Assembly (NCBI RefSeq): GCF_002368415.1
Contig: NZ_AP018290.1
Span: forward strand, 62,001 to 126,000
Length of the DNA stretch: 64,000 nt
Direction: 5' to 3'
Source of the DNA: Calothrix sp. NIES-4105
Lineage (GTDB): Bacteria; Cyanobacteriota; Cyanobacteriia; Cyanobacteriales; Nostocaceae
The position numbers and the translations under genes were made by a program. Shown here piece after piece: positions 7,378-15,415 of this stretch; position 1 is the stretch's first letter; every line of letters starts with the position of its first letter. Below the pieces are notes generated by a model that was not told the origin of the DNA, searched no databases, and saw only the letters and a program-made list of their open reading frames with translations.

Positions 7378-9729
7378 ATGAATAGATTACTGAAGCTACT
7401 GCACAAATTTATAACTCCTTTATTAGCAACAATAATTTTATGTAAATATTTACTTGCACCAGCTACTGGACTTGTTCATCCTACAAGTGCTACACATAAT
7501 ACAAATTTTGTTGATGTAGGTACTGAGTCTTTATTTGAACACAAGCCAATCCAAAACCTACTACCTCAGCAGCACTCAGCACTATCTAATATTCAATATC
7601 CAACATCGGAGTTAGATCAGTACTATGTAAAAGTACCATTTAGGCGCCGACCTATGTCTAACACAGAAAATTTGACTTATCCAGTTAGTCGTAAAGTAGA
7701 CCAAGTAGATAATTATCATGGTATTACTGTTGCTGACCCGTATCGCTGGTTGGAAGACCCTGACTCAAAGGAAACGGTTGCTTGGGTTGAAGCTCAGAAT
7801 AAGTTGACTTTTAGCTATTTGAATCAAATACCATATAGAGAAAAACTTAAGCAACGTTTGACTAAGCTGTGGGATTACGAAAAATATGGCATTCCTTTTA
7901 AAGAAGGAAATAGATATTTTTACTTTAAAAACGATGGATTGCAAAATCAGAGTGTTCTTTATACTCAAACAAGTCTAGATAGCGAAGCAAAAGTGTTACT
8001 TGACCCTAATAAGCTTTCTGCTGATGGAACTGTGGCACTTTCGGGATTATCGATTAGTGATAATGGTAATCTTTTAGCTTATGGTCTTTCGACTTCGGGT
8101 TCTGACTGGCAGGAGTGGAAAGTTCGTGATATTGAAACAGGCAAAGATTTAGACGATAATCTCAAATGGATTAAATTTTCCGGCGCCTCATGGACAAACG
8201 ATAGTAAAGGTTTTTTCTACAGCCGTTACGATGAGCCGAATCAAAAAAGTAAACTTGAGGATGTTAATTATTATCAAAAGTTATATTATCACAGATTAGG
8301 TACGCCACAATCTGAGGATACTTTAATTTATAGTCGTTCTGACCAGAAAGAATGGGGTTTTAGTGGTAACGTTACGGAAGATGGGCGTTATTTAGTTATC
8401 TCTGTATGGTTAGGAACTGATTCTCGCAATTTGGTATTTTACAAGGATTTAACGCAAGCAGATGCTAATGTAATTGAGCTAATTAGTAAATTTGAGTCAA
8501 ATTATAGCTTGGTTGATAGTGATGGCAGTGTTTTATATTTTCGCACTGATTTAGAGGCGCCGCGTGGACGGGTAATTGCAATTGATACTAAAAATCCTGC
8601 AAGACCCAATTGGCGCGAAGTTATTCCTCAAACAGCGGAAACGCTCGAAAGTGTTAATATCGTAAATAATCTATTCGTTGCCGACTATCTCAAAGACGCG
8701 CGCAGTCAGATCAAAATTTTTGACATTAATGGTAAATTTGTTCGCGATGTTCAATTACCTGGAATAGGGTCAGTTGGAGGTTTCGCTGGTAAGCGTACTG
8801 ATACCGAAACTTTTTATAGCTTTACTAGCTTTACGGCACCTGGTATTATCTACCGTTACGACATGATAACAGGTAAAAGTACCGTATTTAGACAGCCTAA
8901 AGTTGATTTTAATCCTGATGATTACGAAGTTAAACAGGTTTTCTTTCCAAGTAAAGATAGTACTAAAGTTCCAATGTTTATTACCCATAAAAAGGGTATT
9001 AAACTGGATGGGAATAATCCGACATATTTATATGGGTATGGTGGATTTAACGTATCGCTAACACCGACTTTTTCTGTGGGTGGGTTAGTTTGGATGGAAA
9101 TGGGTGGTGTATATGCAATGCCGAACTTGCGTGGAGGTGGTGAGTATGGCGAAGAATGGCATCAAGCTGGAATGAAGCAGAATAAGCAAAATGTATTCGA
9201 TGATTTTATTGCAGCAGCAGAATGGTTGATAGCTAATAAGTATACTCAGCCTGCTAAACTAGCAATTGGTGGTGGTAGTAATGGTGGACTTTTGGTAGGC
9301 GCCTGTATGACACAGCGTCCAGATTTATTTGGTGCAGCGTTACCTGCTGTTGGTGTAATGGATATGTTGCGCTTCCATAAGTTTACAATTGGTTGGGCAT
9401 GGACTGCGGAATATGGTTCGCCAGATAATCCAGAAGATTTCAAGACATTATATACTTATTCGCCATTGCATAACCTTAAACCAGGTACGGCGTATCCCGC
9501 GACTATGATTACTACCGCAGACCATGATGATAGAGTCGTACCAGCACATAGCTTTAAATTTGCCGCAGCATTACAAGCAGCACATAAAGGCTCGGCGCCT
9601 GTTTTAATTAGAATAGAAACTAAAGCAGGACATGGTGCGGGTAAGCCAACTGCGAAGATTATTGAGGAAGCAGCGGATAAATGGGCATTTTTAACGCGCG
9701 TTTTGGAAATGACAAATCCAAATTTGTGA
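7378..9729 (+). CDS. Prolyl oligopeptidase (family S9A)
   Basis: The product hydrolyses peptides on the carboxyl side of proline (family activity, EC 3.4.21.26). A seven-bladed propeller, starting at about residue 97 with LTYPVSRKVDQVDNYHG and DPYRWLEDPDS, covers a C-terminal alpha/beta hydrolase domain. The catalytic residues are Ser634 (GGGSNGGL), Asp718 (DHDDRV) and His752 (AGHGAGKP). From the first Met it has 783 residues, against about 690 for typical enzymes. The extra 92 N-terminal residues include a hydrophobic segment (PLLATIILCKYLL) that could be an export signal, plus repeat-like DNA. An alternative start at 7654 would give a normal cytosolic enzyme. The TGA stop lies inside the palindrome at 9723-9744. 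Confidence 0.9.
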   Translation: MNRLLKLLHKFITPLLATIILCKYLLAPATGLVHPTSATHNTNFVDVGTESLFEHKPIQNLLPQQHSALSNIQYPTSELDQYYVKVPFRRRPMSNTENLTYPVSRKVDQVDNYHGITVADPYRWLEDPDSKETVAWVEAQNKLTFSYLNQIPYREKLKQRLTKLWDYEKYGIPFKEGNRYFYFKNDGLQNQSVLYTQTSLDSEAKVLLDPNKLSADGTVALSGLSISDNGNLLAYGLSTSGSDWQEWKVRDIETGKDLDDNLKWIKFSGASWTNDSKGFFYSRYDEPNQKSKLEDVNYYQKLYYHRLGTPQSEDTLIYSRSDQKEWGFSGNVTEDGRYLVISVWLGTDSRNLVFYKDLTQADANVIELISKFESNYSLVDSDGSVLYFRTDLEAPRGRVIAIDTKNPARPNWREVIPQTAETLESVNIVNNLFVADYLKDARSQIKIFDINGKFVRDVQLPGIGSVGGFAGKRTDTETFYSFTSFTAPGIIYRYDMITGKSTVFRQPKVDFNPDDYEVKQVFFPSKDSTKVPMFITHKKGIKLDGNNPTYLYGYGGFNVSLTPTFSVGGLVWMEMGGVYAMPNLRGGGEYGEEWHQAGMKQNKQNVFDDFIAAAEWLIANKYTQPAKLAIGGGSNGGLLVGACMTQRPDLFGAALPAVGVMDMLRFHKFTIGWAWTAEYGSPDNPEDFKTLYTYSPLHNLKPGTAYPATMITTADHDDRVVPAHSFKFAAALQAAHKGSAPVLIRIETKAGHGAGKPTAKIIEEAADKWAFLTRVLEMTNPNL

Positions 9730-9744
9730 ACCACGGTTCACAAA
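9723..9744. repeat. GTGAACC-type palindrome, copy 1
   Basis: TTTGTGAACC and GGTTCACAAA are perfect 10-base arms around AC. The palindrome supplies the stop codon of the prolyl oligopeptidase gene and could form a 3'-end hairpin. Related copies are at 10414-10439 and 14695-14712. Confidence 0.75.
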
Positions 9745-9762
9745 TAAATATATTGGAGTCGC

Positions 9763-9830
9763 GTAGGGTGCGTGAAAGCATTTTTATTTTTCGATAAGGT
9801 GAAGATTATAATAGCTTTCACGTACCCTAC
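9763..9830. repeat. GTAGGGTGCGTGA-type hairpin element, copy 1
   Basis: GTAGGGTGCGTGAAAGC at the left and GCTTTCACGTACCCTAC at the right form a near-perfect 17-base inverted repeat around about 34 bases. The same ends recur at 10458, 15954, 36001, 44831 and 53953, so this is a dispersed non-coding element of the miniature inverted-repeat type. Confidence 0.75.
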
Positions 9831-9888
9831 TTCTCTTTTTACGCCGCCGTTCGATTATCATGTGCATAAACTAGCTTGACCTGACATA

Positions 9889-9943
9889 TCTAAGTTTAGA
9901 GGGTGATGTGAGGTTAAAAAACTTACAACTCTGTAAACTTAGA
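9889..9943. promoter_or_regulatory. Inverted repeat upstream of the 9960 gene
   Basis: TCTAAGTTTA at 9889 and TAAACTTAGA at 9934 are perfect 10-base inverted repeats, ending 16 bases before the ATG at 9960. They could pair in the leader RNA or serve as an operator. Which of these, if either, is unknown. Confidence 0.35.
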
Positions 9944-9959
9944 TTAAGTAATAATTACT

Positions 9960-10397
9960 ATGAAGAAGCTAGCTATTCTCGGTTCTGCGATTGCATTAAC
10001 ATTATTGGGTAACGCTGTCACCTTTGCTAAAGTCGCGTCAACTAATGCTCCGCAGCATTCCTTATATAACGTTTCCACAAAAGTTGTTAACCCCGAAATC
10101 ATTATTGCACAGGCTGATAATATGACCGGCGCCTGGAATTGTAACGATGGGGGAGTATACTTTATTCGTCAAGTAGGAAATCAAATATGGTGGTACGGTC
10201 AAAGTAGTGATGGTGGACAAACTTGGTCGAATGTATTTCAAGGTACGATAACAGGAAGTAGAATAATTGGCAGTTGGGCAGATGTTCCCAAAGGTAGTAT
10301 AAGAGGCTACGGCGAGATGACCCTTAGAATTTCAGGCGGTCGCATTCAAAAAATCTCCGGTGGAGAGAATTTTGGTGGTAGTGTCTGGAGTCGTTAA
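9960..10397 (+). CDS. Small secreted protein of unknown function
   Basis: The 145-residue product has a signal peptide (residues 1-23, KKLAILGSAIALTLLGNAVTFA). A short linker leads to a compact beta-rich domain: GAWNCNDGGVYFIRQVGNQI, WWYGQSSDGGQTW, then GSIRGYGEMTLRISGG and a Trp near the end. I know this arrangement from small cyanobacterial secreted proteins annotated as hypothetical; no enzymatic motif is visible. It stands alone, with an inverted repeat before the start and a GTGAACC palindrome just after the stop that could end transcription. Periplasmic or extracellular location is inferred from the signal peptide. Confidence 0.65.
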   Translation: MKKLAILGSAIALTLLGNAVTFAKVASTNAPQHSLYNVSTKVVNPEIIIAQADNMTGAWNCNDGGVYFIRQVGNQIWWYGQSSDGGQTWSNVFQGTITGSRIIGSWADVPKGSIRGYGEMTLRISGGRIQKISGGENFGGSVWSR

Positions 10398-10413
10398 TTC
10401 GATACTCGCTCAG

Positions 10414-10439
10414 AAAATGTGAACCGTGGTTCACATTTT
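10414..10439. repeat. GTGAACC-type palindrome, copy 2 (possible terminator)
   Basis: AAAATGTGAACC and GGTTCACATTTT are perfect 12-base arms around GT, starting 17 bases after the stop of the 9960 gene. The T-rich right arm would suit a terminator. Confidence 0.7.
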
Positions 10440-10457
10440 CACATTGTGGGGCACACT

Positions 10458-10526
10458 GTAGGGTGCGTGAAAGCCATTACAATCAATCAGTGTAACGAAA
10501 AGTTAAAGTGCGCGGACCGCACCATC
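10458..10526. repeat. GTAGGGTGCGTGA-type hairpin element, copy 2
   Basis: The left end GTAGGGTGCGTGAAAGC is intact. The right end has degraded to CGCGGACCGCACCATC. The interior (ATTACAATC, CAGTGTAACGAAAAGTTAAA) is nearly identical to the copy at 15954-16020. Confidence 0.7.
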
Positions 10527-10550
10527 TTTCGATAGCTAGTATTTTATAAT

Positions 10551-11195
10551 TTAATTTTTAAGCGTTGCCTCAAATTCTTCTAGTGCTTGAAGATTTCCAA
10601 CCTGCCAACTTCTTTCTACAAGCTGAGGTATAAGTTCGGTTATCGGTATTCCTGGAAAAATTTGACTATTTTCAGACTTAATATATTTTTTACCTTGCAA
10701 CAAATAAATAGTTAGTTTTCTATTATCATATATCCATACTTTTGGTACTCCTACTGATTCATATGCTTCTATCGTTGTTTTGGAATTTACATCGCTTTCA
10801 ATAGCTAAATCTGGTGGAGGGTCATTTGGTTGCAGGCGCCTGCGACCAATCATGATTTGATAGTTTTTGATGTAAAAACATGCGTCTGGTTCAACACCTG
10901 CAGCACCTTGATTTTTAAAAGTTGTTGAACCAAAGGGTTGATATCGAATACCTTTTGCTCTCATCAAAGTTTTGACGACATCAGAAATAAAATCTCTTGG
11001 TATTTCATGTTCTGGTAAAGGAACCATTATCTCTAAAGTACCCTGGTAGTAAGCTAATCTTGAAGCGCGCTTATGTCCTAATTCCTGCAATATAGTTTCA
11101 AATTCCTGCCAAGTCACGTCGTGGATAGTTACAACACTACCAGGCGCAAAATGCATCTGACTAATAGGCTTAACAATGCTAGTAGTTGTAGTCAT
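10551..11195 (-). CDS. Uma2 family putative endonuclease (DUF820)
   Basis: The 214-residue protein has the Uma2/DUF820 pattern of the restriction-endonuclease-like (PD-(D/E)XK) fold: LAYYQGTLEIMVPLPEHE, then VEPDACFYIKN, PPPDLAIESDV, and VPKVWIYDNRKLTIYLL. The acidic residues of EPD, DLAIE and the downstream VWIYD strand are where the catalytic cluster sits in this family. Uma2 genes occur in tens of copies in filamentous cyanobacteria, and their biological role is not established. The gene is intact and full length, unlike the broken relative at 26339. It has no co-directional close neighbour. Confidence 0.85.
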   Translation of the reverse strand: MTTTTSIVKPISQMHFAPGSVVTIHDVTWQEFETILQELGHKRASRLAYYQGTLEIMVPLPEHEIPRDFISDVVKTLMRAKGIRYQPFGSTTFKNQGAAGVEPDACFYIKNYQIMIGRRRLQPNDPPPDLAIESDVNSKTTIEAYESVGVPKVWIYDNRKLTIYLLQGKKYIKSENSQIFPGIPITELIPQLVERSWQVGNLQALEEFEATLKN

Positions 11196-11578
11196 AACCG
11201 CAATTATTGTTTTATCAATAGTTTAACAGCAAATTCTATAAATTAACCGCTTAGGTTAAACTACTTTGTTCATTTTAATTCTCTTATCTCTACAAGTGAT
11301 AGTTAGGAGTCCTATAATGCTTTTATCACTTAAAATCTGTGATGCTTCTCCAAACTTTAATTGAATGTTAGGCAGCCTTGCTAGATGCTCCAAACATTTG
11401 TCCAATAAAAGGTTTGTTTTATTCATGAGACATACATTATGTAATGAAAGCTACTGCTTACACAGAAACTATTATAAATTTTAATTATAAACCATAAACT
11501 ATCTTGAACAAAAACTAGTTATTAGTGATAAGTTCAGTGTTAAAATTTGCCATGAGTTGGTCAAAATAAGATAGTTTT
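11196..11578. other. Intergenic region with one small ORF
   Basis: Apart from the 56-residue ORF on the minus strand at 11256-11426, nothing recognisable. The last 100 bases are AT-rich and probably contain the acetyltransferase promoter. Confidence 0.35.
11256..11426 (-). CDS. Small ORF, possibly the start of a truncated gene
   Basis: A 56-residue frame begins MNKTNLLLDKCLEHLARLPN and runs through QLKFGEASQILSDKSIIGLL to KMNKVV and TAA. The composition is protein-like, and the opening looks like the N-terminal helix of a longer protein, so this may be a truncated gene. It is too short to assign a family, although the layout is faintly reminiscent of AbiEi-type antitoxin openings. No strong ribosome-binding site is visible. 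Confidence 0.3.
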   Translation of the reverse strand: MNKTNLLLDKCLEHLARLPNIQLKFGEASQILSDKSIIGLLTITCRDKRIKMNKVV

Positions 11579-12136
11579 ATGCTTGTTCCATCCACGCTCT
11601 TAACAAACAGATTAATTCTTCGCCCATTAACTCATGCAGATGCACCATCGATTCAAGAAGCGGCAAGTGTTCGTGAGATTGCCGATACAATGATTTCCAT
11701 TCCTCATCCCTATCCTAATGGTGAGGCAGAGCAATATATACAAAGACAAATTGCAGAGTTTGAGGCAGAACGTTCTGTTTCATTTGTAATTGAGTGCAAA
11801 TCGGAAAAAGAATTTTGTGGAATTATGGAAGTTCGAGATATAGAACGAGAACATTCTCAGGCAGAGTTAAGTTTTTGGTTGGCAGTTGGAGTTTGGGGAC
11901 AAGGATATATGAGTGAAGCATTAAAAGCTGTGGTTCGCTTTGGGTTTAAAGACTTAGCTCTTAATAGGCTTTACGCTTACCATATGGTCAAAAATCTAGC
12001 TTCAGGTAAGGTCTTACAGAAAAACGGGTTTGTTCAAGAAGGTGTACTACGTCAACGGGTACTAAAGTGGGGAGTGTTTGAAGATGTGAAGTTATGGGCA
12101 ATTCTTCGGGGAGACTGGCAAGACCAAGCTGAGTAA
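11579..12136 (+). CDS. GNAT family N-acetyltransferase (RimJ/RimL type)
   Basis: The 185-residue protein has the RimJ/RimL-like opening LLTNRLILRPLTHADAPSI. The central strands are FVIECKSEKEFCGIMEVRD and AELSFWLAVGVWGQGYMSEAL. The latter contains the acetyl-CoA loop (GQGYMSEAL). The conserved end is ASGKVLQKNGFVQEGVLRQ. Members transfer acetyl groups from acetyl-CoA to protein N-termini or small amines; the substrate cannot be told from sequence. Length and motifs are complete. It is alone on the plus strand, with a dead Dam methylase gene 130 bases downstream. Cytosolic. Confidence 0.88.
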   Translation: MLVPSTLLTNRLILRPLTHADAPSIQEAASVREIADTMISIPHPYPNGEAEQYIQRQIAEFEAERSVSFVIECKSEKEFCGIMEVRDIEREHSQAELSFWLAVGVWGQGYMSEALKAVVRFGFKDLALNRLYAYHMVKNLASGKVLQKNGFVQEGVLRQRVLKWGVFEDVKLWAILRGDWQDQAE

Positions 12137-12269
12137 TATAGTGAAGACAGCGCCTCGAAAGTTATTAAAATTATCCCAGTTATCAAAGACGAAGGTAAAG
12201 ATCGTGATAGAGATAGAATCCAGTATTAAACCATATCATGGATGAATTTACTTAATATTTATATAGATT

Positions 12270-12613
12270 ATGTCAAAAACTATAATAAAAAGCCCACTGC
12301 GTTACCCAGGAGGTAAATCAAAAGCGATTGACCAGATAGCTGAATATATACCAGATAGTTTATCAGAATGGTAAATCTGGAGATTTGCACATCTCATTCG
12401 AGCATCAAAGGTTCGCAACACTCGTACAAAACTGTCCGCAACGCTGGTTAATAACCTACGATAACTCACCTTTTATTAGAGAAAACTTTAAATCCTGTTA
12501 CCAGAACGAATGGGAATTACAGTATGGAATGAATAATTATAAACAAAACGGCGCCGCCTGCATGTAAAGAGTTATTCATCACCAACTACGCAACGCGCGC
12601 ACCATCCCAATAG
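12270..12613 (+). pseudogene. Internally deleted D12-class DNA adenine methylase gene
   Basis: The first 34 codons (SPLRYPGGKSKAIDQIAEYI) match the N-terminus of Dam/DpnM-type adenine methylases, including the FxYPGGK S-adenosylmethionine motif, and end at TAA 12372-12374. Immediately downstream the frame reads HQRFATLVQNCPQRWLITYD, then WELQYGMNNYKQNG, and after a slip CKELFITNYATR to TAG at 12611-12613. That is the C-terminus of the same enzyme. The middle, including the DPPY catalytic motif, is missing, so about 150 residues were deleted and the gene is dead. Such enzymes usually methylate adenine in GATC or related sites. Confidence 0.85.
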
Positions 12614-13085
12614 TCATGACCAACAAGCACCAGTGCAGTTAGGTTTATTTTGAAACCTAACCCCCTTCCCTACGAGGCAAGGAGGAACAAAGATACTCCC
12701 CTCTCCTCGTAGGAGCTGTCGTGTACACATAACTTTTTGGCATCGGGGGCTTCTTGAGCTCTTGAGCAGGGGGAGGTTGGAAACGGGAGAAGTGGGGGAA
12801 ATTGAGGAACTATTCTGAAGCATATTTGCGTCAATAAAGAATCAATTAAGCCCCATATTTCTCCTTATTCCTCCTCCCCTCCATACCTTTTCGTTGCACC
12901 CAAAGCATCCCCTGCCATCTTTTTTAGACTTGTGTGTACACCGTAGCCTCGTAGGAGAGGGGTTGGGGGAGAGGTTTCCAACCAAAAAATACTACCCTGT
13001 TGTGTACCAAGAAAAAGTCGTAATTCCTGTTCGGCGCCGTGATGAATTTAAGTATACAAACAATTCACACATAGGATAAACGATT
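12614..13085. other. Intergenic region holding an inverted-repeat element
   Basis: Most of it is the element at 12696-12964. The ORFs at 12614-12823 and 12894-13079 are translations of that repeat and are not believed. Confidence 0.5.
12696..12964. repeat. MITE-like element with GTGTACAC inverted ends, copy 1
   Basis: The left end (CTCCCCTCTCCTCGTAGGAG, then GTGTACACAT) and right end (TGTGTGTACACCGTAG, then CTCGTAGGAGAGGGGT) form an imperfect 30-base inverted repeat around about 200 bases. The same ends appear at 40778-40813 and 40953-40983. Confidence 0.65.
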
Positions 13086-13601
13086 ATGACCGACACATTT
13101 AACACAACCGCTCAACTTCGCTCATCCCGTACTCAAAGAAGGTTCTAAGGGTGATGCAGTTAAAGAGTTACAAAAACTACTCCTAAAATATGGTGCATAC
13201 GTAACAATTGGCAGTAAGGAGCGCCTGCGTATTTCCAGGAGAAGAAGTAATTGATGGTAACTTTGGCGCCAAAACCACAAACGCAGTCAAACTGTTCCAA
13301 GCACGGATGTTCTTATTACAAGACGGTATCGTTGCCGATAAAACTTGGCGTTCCTTGTTCAAAGGCGCCCCTGTTGATATGCCTAGCTTAAAGAAAGGCA
13401 GCAAAGGAGACTTGGTTAAGCGCATTCAAGAAAGATTAGCAGTTGGTGGCTATGAAGTTGGCGCCATTGATGGTGACGAAAGGCAACCGTCTGGAAAAAG
13501 CTGTAAGACAGTTACAAAAGAATACTGGCTTAAGAGTTGATGGTGTAGTTGGCGAGCGTACTTGGTTCGAGTTAAGCAAGATTAATACAGTCTTCTGCTA
13601 A
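13086..13601 (+). pseudogene. Frameshifted peptidoglycan-binding repeat gene
   Basis: Three peptidoglycan-binding repeats are readable in different frames: HPVLKEGSKGDAVKELQKLL; then VIDGNFGAKTTNAVKLFQAR with VADKTWRSL; then SLKKGSKGDLVKRIQERLAV with RLEKAVRQLQKNTGL and VDGVVGERTWFELS, ending in TAA at 13599-13601. The ATG frame at 13086 stops after 20 codons, a second shift is needed near 13220, and a third near 13485. Combined, the gene would encode about 170 residues. It is unrelated in detail to the single-domain proteins at 3694 and 5293 but belongs to the same PG_binding_1 family. Confidence 0.85.
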
Positions 13602-14015
13602 GATTTTCATTAATTTTGGGGAGTTGTAAGCGAGGCATAGCCGCACCTACTATCGGTGCCAACTAGCCAAAACTTTTTAAATTGACTACTACTGGTCTGT
13701 ATCATAAGTTTTGGGTGGTAGATAAATTAGCAACGGATGTTGGAACGGATGTAACGGATAGGTAATTTTAAATAACCAGACCTTGTTTTTAACAAATAAT
13801 TCATCCGTTACATCCGTTGTATCCGTTGCCAGCCAACCAGCCAAAACTTATGACACAAACTACTACCTTATACATACGCAGGTGAATTTGTGTTCGGTTC
13901 CGCGCTTGCGCTCCACCAACCTACGGTACATTTAAGGCGCCAAAATTTAATATTAAAGTGGTGAGGATTGTTGTAAGAAATAAAATAACCTCGGTTTGCT
14001 TCCGAGGGCAGGAAT
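13602..14015. other. Intergenic region with nested inverted repeats
   Basis: It contains the element at 13690-13870 and, at its left edge, a CATTAATTTTGG sequence (13610) that also marks other elements at 16881, 35963 and 57600. No gene seen. Confidence 0.5.
13690..13870. repeat. Nested inverted-repeat element
   Basis: The outer ends TCATAAGTTTTGG (about 13704) and CCAAAACTTATGA (about 13840) are inverted. Inside is a second inverted pair built from the words GCAACGGAT and ATCCGTTGC with GATGTAACGGAT and ATCCGTTACATC. The inner words define a family also found at 47748-47857 and 57623-57724. Confidence 0.65.
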
Positions 14016-15062
14016 TTACAGAGTTGCTGGTTCTCTTAAAATTTCAAATGTTTCTCCATTGATGGTCATGGAGTCTCTTCCGTTCGACGTGGCAACTGCT
14101 TCGGTTAATATTTTAGTTGCCCATTCAGTTAGCTCAAGTCCTGATGATTTAGCGATGTCTTGCATTTCTCGCTGCAAGTACGCTGGTATTTGTAAGGTTA
14201 ATGCAACTGTTTCAAGCGAGGGTATTCGGGAGAGTCTTATTTCTGGTGTATTTTGACGGTGAGTCCAGTATTCACACTCGTGCGCGCGCGTTTCACCATC
14301 TTTTTCTAGAAAGTTTAGTTTGCCTAGCTGGTAGCAGTAAAACTTTTCTTTTTCTTCTAGTAATTCTGGACTACAATTCAAACAGTTCCAACAGCTTCGT
14401 ATTGGTGTACATGATGACTCTGAGTCTATATACTCTATATGTGATGTTGATACATCTGCTGTTTGAATTTTTGAGTGATGCTTTGTTCGCTGTTTTAGCG
14501 TCTTATTGCCTCTACTTCTATTAAATTTTTCGTTATCATTCTGTTTTTGGTACTCTTTTACTACCTTAGTAATGTGAGTTGCTGTAATTTTACCGTTCGG
14601 CGCCGTAGAAACTGCTTTAAGCCAAACTTCTTGCTGTTCAGATGGAGTTAATGCAGTTAGTGGACGTGCTTGACGTTCGTTTGCGGGAAGAATTTGTGAA
14701 CCGTGGTTCACATTTTCATAAACCGCAGCAGCATCTATCAAGTAGTACGCGGAACGTCGGGACATTTCCCAACGGTTGATGCAATACTCCTCGAAAGTCT
14801 CGTAACTCTGCCGATACAGTCGCTTGTCCCGTAAAACACGCAATGCTTGCCCTATTTCCCAAAATGCCCGCAAACCTCTTTGAACTGTCGCTTCCAGGCT
14901 ATCTAACTCTATTATTTCAGCTTCTGAAAGTGCCTCTTCTGGGTTGTCGGTATTAATTTGGTTCACATTACTATTTGAAGTTGAAGCAAGTGAATCGGAA
15001 TGCTCCGAGCCACTAGATAGTTGAAAAGTTGCACAGGAAGCAGTAAAGTCTAAATGTTCCAT
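14016..15062 (-). CDS. DNA-associated protein of unknown function with Cys cluster
   Basis: The 348-residue product has a helical N-terminal region (LEATVQRGLRAFWEIGQALR, then ETFEEYCINRWEMSRRSAYY) that I know from cyanobacterial proteins sharing the N-terminal region of ParB-like or phage-associated proteins. Here WEMSRRSAYYLIDAA looks like a helix-turn-helix. Residues about 215-265 hold a Cys-rich patch (SCWNCLNC, then FYCYQLG and HECEYW), a likely zinc site. The last 70 residues (LTLQIPAYLQREMQDIAKSS) resemble a ribbon-helix-helix tail. DNA binding is inferred. It is divergent from the HTH gene at 15416. A GTGAACC palindrome lies inside its coding sequence at 14695-14712. Confidence 0.6.
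   Translation of the reverse strand: MEHLDFTASCATFQLSSGSEHSDSLASTSNSNVNQINTDNPEEALSEAEIIELDSLEATVQRGLRAFWEIGQALRVLRDKRLYRQSYETFEEYCINRWEMSRRSAYYLIDAAAVYENVNHGSQILPANERQARPLTALTPSEQQEVWLKAVSTAPNGKITATHITKVVKEYQKQNDNEKFNRSRGNKTLKQRTKHHSKIQTADVSTSHIEYIDSESSCTPIRSCWNCLNCSPELLEEKEKFYCYQLGKLNFLEKDGETRAHECEYWTHRQNTPEIRLSRIPSLETVALTLQIPAYLQREMQDIAKSSGLELTEWATKILTEAVATSNGRDSMTINGETFEILREPATL
14695..14712. repeat. GTGAACC-type palindrome, copy 3 (inside a gene)
   Basis: TGTGAACC and GGTTCACA form perfect 8-base arms around GT within the 14016-15062 coding region, where they encode ENVNHGSQ. The core is identical to the intergenic copy at 10414. Confidence 0.7.
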
Positions 15063-15415
15063 CGATATCCTTTATCTCTGGGTTAACGACTGCGTTATTG
15101 TTTATTTATCCATGAACTATCCACGGCGCCAGCACCTGCCCGACACCGTTTTGTCAATGCTCTATACATGTTCTGATTATATTGCATATGCAATAAACAA
15201 TATTGCACAAGTTCTGTCCTTTATGCAAACTTTTTACGTTTTGTATTGATTTACCGTTCATTGAATAAAGGCGCCAGAGCGTTTTTGTTTGTAGTTTCGT
15301 TTAAATTTTGCTCAAACCCTTGTAAATACAGGAGTTATACTTTTAAATAGGGTATACCTACCATTAGAATCCAAGAACGTGAGCGCTTTACCTCAACTGC
15401 TACTCAAGCGGGGGT
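15063..15415. other. Divergent promoter region
   Basis: It separates two divergent putative DNA-binding protein genes. It holds the perfect palindrome at 15181-15194 and two GGCGCC sites (about 15125 and 15270). No gene seen. Confidence 0.45.
15181..15194. promoter_or_regulatory. Perfect 14-bp palindrome, candidate operator
   Basis: ATTGCATATGCAAT is a perfect palindrome between the divergent genes at 15062 (minus) and 15416 (plus). A related half-site, AATATTGCAC, follows about 8 bases later. It is a plausible binding site for either neighbouring regulator. Confidence 0.45.

Noticed and set aside
12894-13079. 61-residue ORF
   Set aside because: Starts inside the GTGTACAC inverted-repeat element and has no family resemblance.
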